This document shows positions 17,151 to 25,946 of a stretch of 64,000 nt of DNA, one piece after another (the stretch's first letter is position 1; every line of letters begins with the position of its first letter). The stretch spans positions 846,182 through 910,181 of the forward strand of contig NZ_JAHLME010000002.1 in NCBI RefSeq assembly GCF_018919395.1, given 5' to 3'. The position numbers were made by a program, and so were the translations under genes. The notes beneath the pieces were generated by a model. The model made no database searches. It was not told the DNA's origin and worked only from the letters and a program-made list of their open reading frames with translations. Origin of the DNA: Geomonas azotofigens. GTDB taxonomy: Bacteria; Desulfobacterota; Desulfuromonadia; Geobacterales; Geobacteraceae.

Positions 17151-17270
17151 CTACAGGTACCCGCCGGCCTGCGCCCACTTTTTCGTATACAGGTGAACAG
17201 AACAGGGTACCAGCTCATTCCGGGCAACTGGAGTGCGCGGTGCCTGCGCGCCGGGACCGCCGTTTCGGGC

Positions 17271-17299
17271 AAAAAAAAACGTCTCCGGTGAGGAAGACG
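17271..17299 (-). terminator. Rho-independent terminator
   Basis: On the minus strand a stem pairs CGTCTTCC with GGAGACG (one bulged base), loop TCACC, followed by nine consecutive T. It would end transcription from the chemoreceptor gene or from a small RNA within 17300-17460. Confidence 0.8.
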
Positions 17300-17538
17300 C
17301 TGTAAAAAAGAGATTGCGCACACAATTAGGGCGCAGCTCTGATCAGCTTATCGCTTCCCGTACCGGTTCCTCGCGAAATCCAGGCGGTATGTCCGTACTG
17401 CCGGCGCTCTTGGCGGCTCCACTTATCTATAGCGGGCCAAACGCCGTTAGAAACTAGCACAACCGTTGCAACAAAGTCCAGTCTTTTCTGCCCCACAGCC
17501 TGTCAACGGATGCTTCGCACCTTCGCGTGCCGGCGTTG

Positions 17539-19530
17539 CTACTCCGCGCTCGCCCTGATCTGCTCGAGTTCCTTGACCACCTGGCCGCTCTCCTGCTGGC
17601 GCTGCTCGATGCCGTCGAAGATTGCCTCGGCCATCCTGGTCACGTAGTCGATGCTCCCCTTGATCTCGCCGCTGTCCACGCTCTGGCGCCCGGCGGCGGT
17701 GACCATGTCGTGGGTCATCTCTTTCACGTCCTCGAGGGCACGCGCCACATCCTTGGTCGCCTGCCCCTGCTCCTTGGAGGACTTGAAGACCTGCATGGTC
17801 ATGGAGCTCACGTCCTCGATGGAACGGGTCACCAACTGCACGCTGGTCGCCTGCTCCTCGGTGGCGAGCTTGATCTGCTCAGTCATGTCCAGCGCCTTTT
17901 GCGAGCTCTCCAGGATGCTGCTCAGCGACGCGCCGGTCTGCTGCCCCAGCTTGACCCCTTTCTTGACCAGGTCCTTGGTGCTGGTAACGTTGTCGGCCGC
18001 GATGCGCGACTCGGACATGATCTCCTCGATGATCCCGGTGATCTCGCCGGTGGAAAGGCCGGTCTGCAGCGACAGGTTCCTGATCTCGTCGGCGACGACG
18101 CCGAAGCTCTTGCCGTACTCGCCGGCCTGCGCCGCGATGATCGAGGCGTTCAACGCCAGGAGGTTGGTCCGCTTGGTGATGTCGTTGATGACGCTGACAA
18201 ACCCCTCGATCCTGCCGCTGTTGGCGCTCAGGCGCTTGATCCCCTCGTAGGAGAGGTCGACGGAGCGCTGGATCTCGGCCAGGGCGGAGACGGTCTCCTG
18301 TACGATGCGGGTCCCCTGCTCCGCGTGTTCCTTGACGCGGCTGGAGAGGTTGTGGGAATGCCCGGTGCTCTTCTCCACCTGCCTGAGGGTCGAGGTGATC
18401 TGCTCCATGGCGGAAACCGACTTGTACACCGAGTCGGAAAGGGCGTCCATGTTCTGGGTGATCTGGTCGGTGGCGACGGAGATCTGGGCGGCGGAGGCGC
18501 TGGCGCTGTCGACCGACTCCATGACCCCGTGGCTTGCCGCGTCGATCTTGACGGCGCCCCCGGAAAGGGACTCGGCGGCGTTCATCAGGCGGTACAGATT
18601 GGAGGAGAAGTTGTCCCTCTTCTGCGAAAGGTCCGAGAAGGTCCGCCCCAGTTCCAGGGTGAGCCGGTCGATGGACTGCAGCAGGCTGATGCGCATGAGC
18701 GCCGCCGCGGCCTGGTCGGCGAAGAGGCGGATGGTGTCGACATCGGTATCGTTGAGGGCGCGGTGGCTCTTCTTGTTGTCCAGGCCGAAGACGCCGATGG
18801 TCTCGCCTTTGAGGACGATGGGACAGAGGATGAAGGTGGAGGAGCGCAGCGGCTCGATGGAATCGTAGGGAGACTGGAGCAGGTAGTCGGCGGGATACTT
18901 GGAGATGTCCTCCACGAAGTGGACCTGCTTGTCGGCGAAGCACTTGTAGATGACGCCGGAACGGGCATCGAGCGGCACGGTAACGTCTGGGCCGACCACG
19001 CTGTCGTTGCCGGCGCTGGCGGCGAAGTAGAGGTTCTTGCGCTCGGCGTCGGCCATGAGCACGTTGACCCGCTCGTAGCCCAGCACCTCGTGCAGCCCCT
19101 CGACGCAGAGGGCGAGCACATCGTCGCTGCGTACCGCCTTCTGGATGCGGCTGCCGATCTTGTGGAAGTTCTTGATGTTGTTGTCGAGGACCTTGTAGCG
19201 GTTCTCAAAGAGTTTCTTCTGGCCGTCCACTTCCTGGACCAGCTGGTCCAGTCTTTCGCCCTTTTGGTGCAGCTCGTCGATGGCCCTGCCGATGAAGAAG
19301 CCGACCACGGCGAGCACCACCGCGGTTCCGCCGCCCATGTAGGCGTAGAGTGCCATGCCTTGGGCGGAGTGGGTCATTTCAGAGAAGATTTGTGCGCTGA
19401 GCGGGAGGTTGGGGTCGGAGAACAGCAAAAGACGCAGGATAATCCATCCCAGCGGGGCCGCAGCCCCCAGAAAAAAGCCGGCAAGCGCGTAAAGCTGGCT
19501 CCTGTTGGCTCCGGCGATCGGGTTGTTCAT
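17539..19530 (-). CDS. Methyl-accepting chemotaxis protein with GAF sensor
   Basis: 663 residues. Two membrane helices lie close to the N-terminus (about 13-35 and 62-82) with only a short outside loop, so sensing is not periplasmic. A GAF domain (about 125-285; [20 protein letters not shown]) follows, then the MCP signalling domain, whose tip reads [39 protein letters not shown]. It would couple to CheA/CheW and respond to an internal small molecule or redox state. No che genes are nearby. The C-terminus lacks an NWETF-type CheR tether. Confidence 0.88.
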   Translation of the reverse strand: MNNPIAGANRSQLYALAGFFLGAAAPLGWIILRLLLFSDPNLPLSAQIFSEMTHSAQGMALYAYMGGGTAVVLAVVGFFIGRAIDELHQKGERLDQLVQEVDGQKKLFENRYKVLDNNIKNFHKIGSRIQKAVRSDDVLALCVEGLHEVLGYERVNVLMADAERKNLYFAASAGNDSVVGPDVTVPLDARSGVIYKCFADKQVHFVEDISKYPADYLLQSPYDSIEPLRSSTFILCPIVLKGETIGVFGLDNKKSHRALNDTDVDTIRLFADQAAAALMRISLLQSIDRLTLELGRTFSDLSQKRDNFSSNLYRLMNAAESLSGGAVKIDAASHGVMESVDSASASAAQISVATDQITQNMDALSDSVYKSVSAMEQITSTLRQVEKSTGHSHNLSSRVKEHAEQGTRIVQETVSALAEIQRSVDLSYEGIKRLSANSGRIEGFVSVINDITKRTNLLALNASIIAAQAGEYGKSFGVVADEIRNLSLQTGLSTGEITGIIEEIMSESRIAADNVTSTKDLVKKGVKLGQQTGASLSSILESSQKALDMTEQIKLATEEQATSVQLVTRSIEDVSSMTMQVFKSSKEQGQATKDVARALEDVKEMTHDMVTAAGRQSVDSGEIKGSIDYVTRMAEAIFDGIEQRQQESGQVVKELEQIRASAE

Positions 19531-19629
19531 AGGTAAACCACCTCGTTGCGTTCTTTGCCGCTGGGTGCGGCCGGAGAAATTTTCCGCAGTCTAGTTCAGA
19601 GATTAGGCAAAGTCAACCATATCCTTGAA

Positions 19630-20715
19630 CTATCTCCCCAGCATGATACCCAGCGCTTCCGCATGCCGCACCATCTCCCCCGAGGGATCGATCAGGTTTA
19701 GGCTGCGCACGGCATCCTCGATGGGGACCGAGGTGATGTGCCGCCCCTTAAGGCAGACCATGTGGCCGAAGGCCCCCGCCTCGACCAGTTCCACCGCTTT
19801 CACCCCGAACCTGCTGCCGACGCAGCGATCGAAGGTGGAGGGAGTGCCGCCGCGCTGCAGGTGCCCGAGCACGGTGACCCGGATGTCCATCTCGAGCACG
19901 CCCCCAAGTTCCCGCGACAGCGCCTCCCCTACCCCGCCCAGCCGTTCCACCACCGATTTGCCGCCGGCGGCCTCCTTGACCACCCGGTTGCCGCCTTTGG
20001 GGTAGGCGCCCTCGGCGACGACCACCACGCTGAAGCGCCGGCCGCGTCTGCAGCGCGCGATGATGGCGTCGCGCACCCGGTCTATGTCGTAGGGGATTTC
20101 CGGGATGAGGATGACGTCGGCGCCGCCGGCGATGCCGGATTCGAGGGCGATCCAGCCGGCGTAGCGCCCCATCACCTCGAGCACCATGACCCGGTGATGG
20201 CTTTCCGCGGTGGAGTGGAGCTTGTCGAGGGCGTCGGTGGCGGTTTCGAGGGCGGTGTTGTAGCCGAAGGTGACGTCGGTTTCCAAAAGGTCATTGTCGA
20301 TGGTCTTGGGGACCCCCACGATGGGGACGCCGCGCCGCATCATCTCCTGGGCGATCTTAAGCGAGCCGTCTCCGCCCACGACGACGAGGGCGTCCAGGCC
20401 GAGCTTGTCGATCCGGGAGCGCACCTCCTCGGAGACGTCCACAAGTTCCACCTTCCCCTCGCGCATGATGGGGAAGGCGAAGGGGTTGCCGCGGTTGGAG
20501 GTGCCGAGGATGGTGCCGCCGCGCGGCAGGATACCGCGCACCTCCTCGAGTCCGAGCGGGCGGCACTTTTCCGGGTGGAGAAAGCCGTCGAAGCCGTCCT
20601 CTATGCCGACCACCTCCCAGCCGCGCCCGACCGCCGCCTTCACCACGCCCCTGATCACCGCGTTCAGCCCCGGGCAGTCCCCTCCTCCGGTCAAAATACC
20701 TATCTTCGTGGTCAT
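19630..20715 (-). CDS. pfkA: 6-phosphofructokinase, mixed-signature group
   Basis: 361 residues, longer than the 320 of E. coli PfkA. It carries GGGDCPGLNAVIRG, the phosphoryl-donor motif GGDGSL (Gly at the ATP/PPi discriminator), and PKTIDND, whose Lys is more usual in PPi enzymes. GYNTALETATDAL and MEVMGR-type LEVMGRYAGWIA follow. The mix suits the group III enzymes, of which some use ATP and others PPi. The start is taken at MTTKIGILTGGG (20715) with GGGGGGGACG before it; the longer frame begins in repeat sequence. Confidence 0.9.
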   Translation of the reverse strand: MTTKIGILTGGGDCPGLNAVIRGVVKAAVGRGWEVVGIEDGFDGFLHPEKCRPLGLEEVRGILPRGGTILGTSNRGNPFAFPIMREGKVELVDVSEEVRSRIDKLGLDALVVVGGDGSLKIAQEMMRRGVPIVGVPKTIDNDLLETDVTFGYNTALETATDALDKLHSTAESHHRVMVLEVMGRYAGWIALESGIAGGADVILIPEIPYDIDRVRDAIIARCRRGRRFSVVVVAEGAYPKGGNRVVKEAAGGKSVVERLGGVGEALSRELGGVLEMDIRVTVLGHLQRGGTPSTFDRCVGSRFGVKAVELVEAGAFGHMVCLKGRHITSVPIEDAVRSLNLIDPSGEMVRHAEALGIMLGR

Positions 20716-20751
20716 CGTCCCCCCCCACAGAAAGTCAAAAACTGGAATTGG

Positions 20752-21000
20752 TAACGCAAAGCCGCAGAGGCGCAAAGCTTTGAAACAGATGAGATCCAAG
20801 GCCAAAAGCTCTAACGCAAAGGCGCAAAGGCGCCAAGACTAAGCAGAAAATCGGGATTGGAACCTAAAGACCAAAAAAAGGAACGTCTTTTTGTTAACGC
20901 AAAGCCGCAAAGGCGCAAAGGACAAAGAAACAACTGGAGGAAAATCCAAAACGTATCGTTTATCTCTTTGCGTCTCCGCGGCCTTGCGCCTTTGCGTTAA
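20752..21000. repeat. Repeat cluster of the ACGCAAAGGCGCAAAG family
   Basis: Three direct copies of a 26-bp unit starting TAACGCAAAG (20752-20777, 20812-20837, 20895-20920) face one inverted copy (20966-21000). This fills the 295 bp between pfkA and the selenoprotein stop. The last direct copy and the inverted copy could form a long hairpin. No gene is present. Confidence 0.85.
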
Positions 21001-21010
21001 AGCCTTGTTT

Positions 21011-21652
21011 TTACGCCTTCAGCGCATCGAGTATGGCCTGCGGCTCCAGGCGGTTCCTGGGATCGCTGTCGGCATAGCTGGTGATGATCCTGCCATCCCG
21101 CCCCACCACGAAGGTGCCGGGCATGGGGAGCTCCCAGGACTCGTCGGCGTTGAACTCGGGAAGGTTGACTCCCAGCTCCCTATAAAGATCCTGGACCCAG
21201 TCCGGGAGCCGGTATACCAACCCGTAGCTGCGCGCCACCGCGTTGCCCAGATCGCTCAGGACCTCGTACTGCAAAAAGTTCTTTAAAAGCGTCGCCTGCG
21301 ACTTGTCCGGACCCTGCGGCGAAATCGCCATCAGCGAGGCGCCCCGCGGCAGTATCTCCGGGAGTATCTTCTGGTATGCCCTCAACTGAAGGCTGCAGTA
21401 GGGTCACCAGATGCCACGGTAAAAGGTGACCACGGCGGGACCGTGCGCGAGCGCGTCGGAAAGCGCGACCGGAATTCCCACGGCGTTGGGAAGGACGAAA
21501 TCGGGAGCGACCTCGCCCTCCTTGGGAACCTTTGCCGTGATCACCTTCTGGGCGATCTCGGCATAGGCACGCTCCAATTGCGCCTTCACCTCCGGCGTCA
21601 GCCCCTTCCCCTGCTCCAGCCGTTCGATCTGTGATCTGAGGTCCTGTTCCAT
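21011..21652 (-). CDS. Selenocysteine-containing AhpC/TSA peroxiredoxin-like protein
   Basis: 213 residues if the in-frame TGA at 21404-21406 is read as selenocysteine (residue 83). Translation across it reads TFYRGIW-U-PYCSLQLRAYQ, so U83 takes the place of the first Cys of a W-C-P-Y-C peroxiredoxin-like motif (UxxC). Both halves are in the same frame and complete a thioredoxin fold with a peroxiredoxin C-terminus (PMPGTFVVGRDGRIITSY). Start MEQDLRSQ at 21652 with GGAGGTGCGCC upstream. The predicted role is thiol-dependent peroxide reduction in the cytoplasm. Standard gene calling would split it in two or mark it broken. Confidence 0.85.
21372..21409 (-). promoter_or_regulatory. SECIS-like stem-loop at the UGA codon
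   Basis: On the minus-strand RNA, 38 nt beginning with the Trp codon before UGA can fold: UGGU/ACCA, internal loop, CCCU/AGGG, internal loop, CUG/CAG, apical loop CAGCCUU. The UGA sits in the lower internal loop. Bacterial SECIS elements begin at the UGA and span about 40 nt, as here. The fold was made by eye. Confidence 0.55.
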
Positions 21653-21791
21653 GGCGCACCTCCGTTTTTTTCCTCGCGACCGCGGCTTTTCGGCCGCCAC
21701 GCCAGCGTTCCATTCTACGCTGATTCGCCAAAACGTCAATGTTTCTCCGCAATTCCACCTGCACGACACAGATGCAGACAATTCTATATTT

Positions 21792-21805
21792 TTGACGCAG
21801 GTCAT
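21792..21805 (+). promoter_or_regulatory. HcpR-like half-palindrome
   Basis: TTGAC-GCAG-GTCAT matches nine of the ten fixed bases of the HcpR consensus TTGAC-N4-GTCAA reported for deltaproteobacteria. It lies 58 bp before the CxxC-hemerythrin operon at 21863, a location fit for a nitrosative-stress activator. The same spacer is shared with the divergent selenoprotein gene. Confidence 0.5.
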
Positions 21806-21862
21806 AAACAATTTGGAGCGGGAGGGGTATGGTCAGATCATCAAGAACACGGGAGGAAGCAG

Positions 21863-22099
21863 ATGGAATTCAAAAACGGCTTGGGCGATACGGCGATTCA
21901 AAATGTGATAGCGAGCAACCCGGAGATCGGGGAGATCCTGAACCGCTACGAGATCGGATGCGTCACCTGCAAGGTCGGCATCTGCCTCCTAAAGGATGTG
22001 GTCTCCATCCACGGTCTCACCCAGGAGCAGGAGGCGGCGGTGGAAAAGGAAATAAATGACTATTTGGACGCAAAAGAGGAAAATCGCAAGGTCGCCTAG
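21863..22099 (+). CDS. Small Cys-motif redox protein (DUF1858/ScdA-N-like)
   Basis: 78 residues. The core IGEILNRYEIGCVTCKVGIC resembles the small helical domain found at the N-terminus of ScdA/Ric and in hybrid-cluster-associated disulfide proteins, with three cysteines in C-x2-C-x4-C. The second half is helical and acidic. AGGAAGCAG precedes the ATG. It is the first of three genes with a hemerythrin and an Fe-S-like protein, suggesting a role in dealing with NO or damaged iron centres (inference). Confidence 0.72.
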   Translation: MEFKNGLGDTAIQNVIASNPEIGEILNRYEIGCVTCKVGICLLKDVVSIHGLTQEQEAAVEKEINDYLDAKEENRKVA

Positions 22100-22163
22100 A
22101 TACATCGAAACGGCACACGCCACAACCAAAACGAAGACAACCATATAAAAGGGAGAAGTGAAC

Positions 22164-22622
22164 ATGGCACATGCAGGATGCGGCTGCCCCGGCAGCATGG
22201 CAAGGGTTATCGAGAGGAACGAGGCAACCGAGCAGGATAACACCGTGAAGGCGGCTTCCGAGCTGAGGCAGTGGCCGGTGCAGCTGCACCTGGTTCCGCC
22301 GACCGCCCCCTGGTTCCAGGACAGCGAGATTCTGATCGCAGCGGACTGCGTGGCCTTCGCCCTGGGGAGCTTCCACAGCGATCTCCTGAAAGGGAAGGCT
22401 CTGGCGATCGCCTGCCCGAAGCTCGACGACACCGCCCCGTACGTGGAGAAACTGGCCCGGATCTTCAGCGAGAACAACGTGAAGAGCATCACCGTCGCCA
22501 TCATGGAAGTCCCCTGCTGCCGCGGTCTCGACATGATGGTGCGCCAGGCGCTGGCGCAGTCCGGCAAGGAGATCCCGCTGGAAACCGCGATCATCGGCAT
22601 CAACGGCGAGAGGAGAAACTAG
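22164..22622 (+). CDS. Fe-S oxidoreductase-like protein
   Basis: 152 residues. It starts MAHAGCGCPG with a CxC pair, followed by LRQWPVQLHLVPPTAPWFQDSEILIAADC and VAFALGSFH. A PCCRG motif near residue 117 and an acidic-aromatic context suggest it binds a metal or cluster; this fold is often found at the C-terminal part of 4Fe-4S proteins, here without the ferredoxin half. GGGAG lies eight bases before ATG 22164. It is in one operon with the genes on both sides. Confidence 0.72.
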   Translation: MAHAGCGCPGSMARVIERNEATEQDNTVKAASELRQWPVQLHLVPPTAPWFQDSEILIAADCVAFALGSFHSDLLKGKALAIACPKLDDTAPYVEKLARIFSENNVKSITVAIMEVPCCRGLDMMVRQALAQSGKEIPLETAIIGINGERRN

Positions 22623-22625
22623 GCC

Positions 22626-23174
22626 ATGAAACAGGACATCACCCAGAGGCTCAAGGACGAGCACCAGTTGATCTTGAGGATGCTGGCCCTTTTGGAAAGA
22701 AACGCGCGGCTCACCGAGGAAGGAAGCTTCAAGGACTACCAGTTCTACCTGGACGGTGTGGACTTCATCAGGAACTACGCCGACCGTTTCCACCACGCCA
22801 AGGAGGAGGATGTCCTGTTCGAAGCGCTGGTTGAGAACGGCATGCCCCGGGACAACAGCCCGGTGGCGGCCATGCTGATGGAGCACGACCTGGGCCGCGC
22901 CTACGTGAAGGCGATGGAAGAGGCGGCGACAAAGGCCTTGAACGGCGAGGCGGGTCAGGAAGAGGCCATCGTCGCCAACGCCAGGGGGTACCTGGATCTC
23001 TTGCGCGAGCATATCGCCAAGGAGGACGACATCCTCTACCCGCTCGCCGAGCGGATCCTGCCCGAGGGCGTGCGTCACGGCATCACCGCCGGGTACCAGA
23101 AGGCGGAGGAGAGGTCCGAGGCGGGGTTCGAGGAGCACTACCGCAAGGTCGTGGAGAAGTACGAGAAAGGCTAA
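22626..23174 (+). CDS. Hemerythrin-domain protein
   Basis: 182 residues. Helical bundle with the di-iron ligands of the HHE family: DEHQLILRML near the start, DRFHHAKEEDVLF, MLMEHDLGRAYV and LREHIAKEDDILYPL. Such cytoplasmic proteins bind O2 or NO, or help repair iron centres. It begins 3 bp after the preceding stop (TAGGCC ATG), so it is co-translated. Last gene of the operon. Confidence 0.9.
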   Translation: MKQDITQRLKDEHQLILRMLALLERNARLTEEGSFKDYQFYLDGVDFIRNYADRFHHAKEEDVLFEALVENGMPRDNSPVAAMLMEHDLGRAYVKAMEEAATKALNGEAGQEEAIVANARGYLDLLREHIAKEDDILYPLAERILPEGVRHGITAGYQKAEERSEAGFEEHYRKVVEKYEKG

Positions 23175-23187
23175 AACCTAAAGCGGA

Positions 23188-23299
23188 ACACGGAGGACAC
23201 GGAGAAAGGCCACAGAGGACACGGAGTAAAGAGCAGGTTTGTTTCCCCCCGAAGCAGCCTTTCCTCTGTGCTCTCTGTGGCCCTCCGGGTACTCTGCGG
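23188..23299. repeat. Paired inverted repeat, CACAGAGGACACGGAG family
   Basis: Left arm 23188-23226 (ACACGGAGGACACGGAG, then CCACAGAGGACACGGAG) and right arm 23262-23299, its inverted degenerate copy (CTCTGTGGCCCTCCGGGT). It sits between the convergent hemerythrin and hom genes. A lone arm of the same family is at 14793. Confidence 0.75.
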
Positions 23300-23313
23300 C
23301 AACGCTTGTAAAA

Positions 23314-23348
23314 AGAAAGGGCGGGGATTCAATATCCCCGCCCTTTCT
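23314..23348. terminator. Bidirectional terminator between hemerythrin operon and hom
   Basis: Perfect 15-bp stem AGAAAGGGCGGGGAT (23314-23328) and its complement (23334-23348), loop TCAAT. T-rich sequence follows on the minus strand. It serves hom (stop 23371) and probably also the plus-strand operon. Confidence 0.85.
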
Positions 23349-23370
23349 GCGTCTACGTTGCGACCCGTCT

Positions 23371-24678
23371 TTATTCGAGGTTGTCCTCGATCCTGATGTA
23401 GGTGCTCTTGGCGCGGATCACCTCGAAGGTGTCGATCTCGGCCAGGGCCTTCCTCACGTCCTCCTCGCGCGCCTCGTGGGTGGTGATCACGATGGGGACT
23501 TCGTCGGCGCTTCTCGCGCTCTGCAGCATGGAGGCGATGCTGATGCCGCGCGCCCCGAGGGCACCGGCGATGCGGGCCAACACGCCCGGACGGTCAAGGG
23601 CCTGGAAACGGATGTAGTACTTGTTGATAATCTCGCCGATGGGCTTGATGGGGAGCGTGGTGACCTTGTCGTCCAGGTAGCCAAGCGGCGAGCAGCGGCG
23701 GGTGATGCCGGCGCAGAGGTTGCGGGCCAGATCGACCACGTCACCGACCACGGCACTCGCGGTGGCCTCCATGCCGGCACCGCGGCCGTAGAACATGACC
23801 GGGCCGACGAAGTCACCGGTGAGCCGGATGGCGTTGAAGACGCCGTGCACGTCGGCCAGCGGGTAGTCGATGGGGATCATGGTCGGGTGGACGCGCGCCT
23901 CGATCTGGCCGCCGTCCATCTTGCCGATGGCCAGAAGCTTGATGCGGTAGCCGAAGGTGTGGGCGAAGTCGACGTCCTCGGAGGTGATCGAGGTGATCCC
24001 CTCGGAATAGACGTCCTTGAGGTCGATCTTCGTGCCGAAGCAAAGCGACAGGAGCAGGCAGAGCTTGTGCGCGGTGTCGACCCCCTCGATGTCGAAAGTG
24101 GGATCGGCCTCGGCGTAGCCCAATTCCTGCGCGCTCTTCAAGACCTCGGCGAAATCGGCGCCTTCCTGGGTCATCCTGGTGAGGATGTAGTTGCAGGTGC
24201 CGTTGACGATGCCGAGCACGGTGGAGAAGCGGTTGCCCGCCATGTTCCCCTTGATCGCGGAGAGAACGGGGATGCCGCCGCCGACCGCCGCCTCGAAGAG
24301 GACCTCGACGTTGTTCTTCTTGGCCGCGGCGTAGATCTCCTCGCCGTGCACCGCGAGCAGCGCCTTGTTGGCGGTGACCACGTGCTTGCCGTTGCCGATC
24401 GCCTTGAGGGCGAAGCTGCGCGCCGGCTCGTAGCCGCCGATCAGCTCGATCACCACGGAGATCTCCGGATCGGTCAAGACGTCGTCCGCGTTCCGGGAGA
24501 GGGTGATCCCCTCGGTGGAGACACCGCGATCGGTGGTGATGTCGAGGTCGACGATGGTTTTGAGAGAGATCCGGGTGCCGGTCTTCCCAGTGAGGAGGGC
24601 GGAGTTTTCCTTGAGCAGCTTCACGACGCCGGCACCGATGGTGCCGAAACCAAGCAGGCCTACCTTAATCTCTTCCAT
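23371..24678 (-). CDS. hom: Homoserine dehydrogenase
   Basis: 435 residues. It reduces aspartate semialdehyde to homoserine for threonine and methionine. The N-terminal Rossmann motif is GLLGFGTIGAGVV; the catalytic region has EAAVGGGIPVL, GIVNGTCNYILTRM and AEADPTFDIEGVD. An ACT domain occupies the last 80 residues (DRPGVLARIAGALG), the usual site for threonine feedback. MEEIKVG at 24678 is the start; the upstream extension is repeat DNA. Confidence 0.97.
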   Translation of the reverse strand: MEEIKVGLLGFGTIGAGVVKLLKENSALLTGKTGTRISLKTIVDLDITTDRGVSTEGITLSRNADDVLTDPEISVVIELIGGYEPARSFALKAIGNGKHVVTANKALLAVHGEEIYAAAKKNNVEVLFEAAVGGGIPVLSAIKGNMAGNRFSTVLGIVNGTCNYILTRMTQEGADFAEVLKSAQELGYAEADPTFDIEGVDTAHKLCLLLSLCFGTKIDLKDVYSEGITSITSEDVDFAHTFGYRIKLLAIGKMDGGQIEARVHPTMIPIDYPLADVHGVFNAIRLTGDFVGPVMFYGRGAGMEATASAVVGDVVDLARNLCAGITRRCSPLGYLDDKVTTLPIKPIGEIINKYYIRFQALDRPGVLARIAGALGARGISIASMLQSARSADEVPIVITTHEAREEDVRKALAEIDTFEVIRAKSTYIRIEDNLE

Positions 24679-24722
24679 ATTCCCTCTTTGATCGAATTTC
24701 AGATTTTTAAAGCAAAGGCGTT

Positions 24723-24922
24723 CAACAGGGATAAAAGGGATCAAAGGGATAACAACTGGAGCAAATCACGTGAAGCAAATCCCTTCAAGCAAATCCCCCC
24801 TGTCCCCCCTTCGCAAAGGGGGGGACGCCGGGCCAAGGGTATCGTTGATGCGATTTCAGTCGTCGGTTCGGGTTCTCTCCGTGCTTCGGACGATATCCCT
24901 TTTATCCCCTTTATCCCTGTTA
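24723..24922. repeat. Paired inverted repeat, AGGGATAAAAGGGAT family
   Basis: Left arm 24723-24752 (CAACAGGGATAAAAGGGATC, then AAAGGGATAA) and right arm 24895-24922, its inverted copy. Between them lies a C-rich hairpin (AAATCCCCCCTGTCCCCCC / CAAAGGGGGGGAC, 24779-24824), another commonly dispersed element. It fills the 258 bp between nusB and hom; no gene. Confidence 0.8.
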
Positions 24923-24936
24923 GTTTGGTTTGCCCT

Positions 24937-25374
24937 TTATTCCTTGTCGGTCACCGTGGAGGCGATTTCGTCGAGGATGCCGTTGACGAAGGACGCGGAA
25001 TCGTCGGCACCGAACTTCTTGGCCACCTCGATGGCCTCGTTCATGGTGACGTTCTTCGGGATGTCCGGACGGTACAGCAATTCGAACACGGCCAGGCGCA
25101 GGATGTTCAGATCCACGCGCGCCATGCGGGCCATGCTCCAGTGCTTCGATTTCTCGGCGATGCGGCCGTCGATCTCCTGGAGGTTGGCGGCGACACCGTT
25201 CACCAACTCGGCGGCGAAGGCGTAGGCCTTGGAGTTGGCCGAAAGGGTCGGCTCCTCCCCCTCACCGAAGCTCTCGACGATGCGTTTGAGCGTGGTGCTC
25301 GGATCCTGGGTCACCAGGTCCTTGGAGTAGAGCGCCTGCAGCGCCAGTTCTCTACCTTCTCTGCGTGTGGTCAA
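24937..25374 (-). CDS. nusB: Transcription antitermination factor NusB
   Basis: 145 residues. All-helical NusB fold: [17 protein letters not shown] at the N-terminus, [22 protein letters not shown] and [22 protein letters not shown] at the end. It binds boxA RNA in rRNA antitermination with NusE. The only possible start is TTG at 25374, directly after the ribH TAA, with GGGAG placed nine bases before it inside ribH; no internal ATG would keep the conserved N-terminus. Confidence 0.95.
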   Translation of the reverse strand: MTTRREGRELALQALYSKDLVTQDPSTTLKRIVESFGEGEEPTLSANSKAYAFAAELVNGVAANLQEIDGRIAEKSKHWSMARMARVDLNILRLAVFELLYRPDIPKNVTMNEAIEVAKKFGADDSASFVNGILDEIASTVTDKE

Positions 25375-25842
<468 letters not shown>

Positions 25843-25854
25843 AATCACTCCAGT

Positions 25855-25931
25855 AAGATCGAGATTGAGATTGCAGATAAAGATCAAGATACAGAGGCAT
25901 TCCCCTTAGAGGGTTTCTCAGTCTCGATCTT
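25855..25931. repeat. Paired inverted repeat, AAGATCGAGA family
   Basis: Arms AAGATCGAGATTGAG (25855-25869) and CTCAGTCTCGATCTT (25917-25931), inverted with one mismatch, between ribBA and ribH. Transcribed as part of the rib operon, it would make an RNA hairpin just before the ribH start. Confidence 0.75.
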
Positions 25932-25946
25932 TATCCATCGTCTGTT

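Larger units (their letters stand above)
17090..17538. other. Intergenic region with strong terminator and possible small RNA
   Basis: No protein gene. It contains a perfect dispersed hairpin (17131-17150) and a strong minus-strand terminator (17271-17299). About 150-170 bases between 17300 and 17460 could be a minus-strand small RNA or the 3' UTR of the chemoreceptor gene. It folds locally: arms GGC-GTA / TAC-GCC near 17392-17411. I could not match it to a known RNA. Confidence 0.4.

Noticed and set aside
17290-17470. 6S RNA
   Set aside because: The 5' and 3' parts do not pair into the long 6S hairpin with a central bubble.
17527-19536. 669-residue plus-strand frame
   Set aside because: Exact antisense of the chemoreceptor gene; no ribosome site and no domain.
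21011-21811. Peroxiredoxin gene broken by a nonsense mutation
   Set aside because: The stop is TGA exactly at the catalytic Cys position, both sides are intact and in frame, and a stem-loop starts at the TGA; selenocysteine explains this better.
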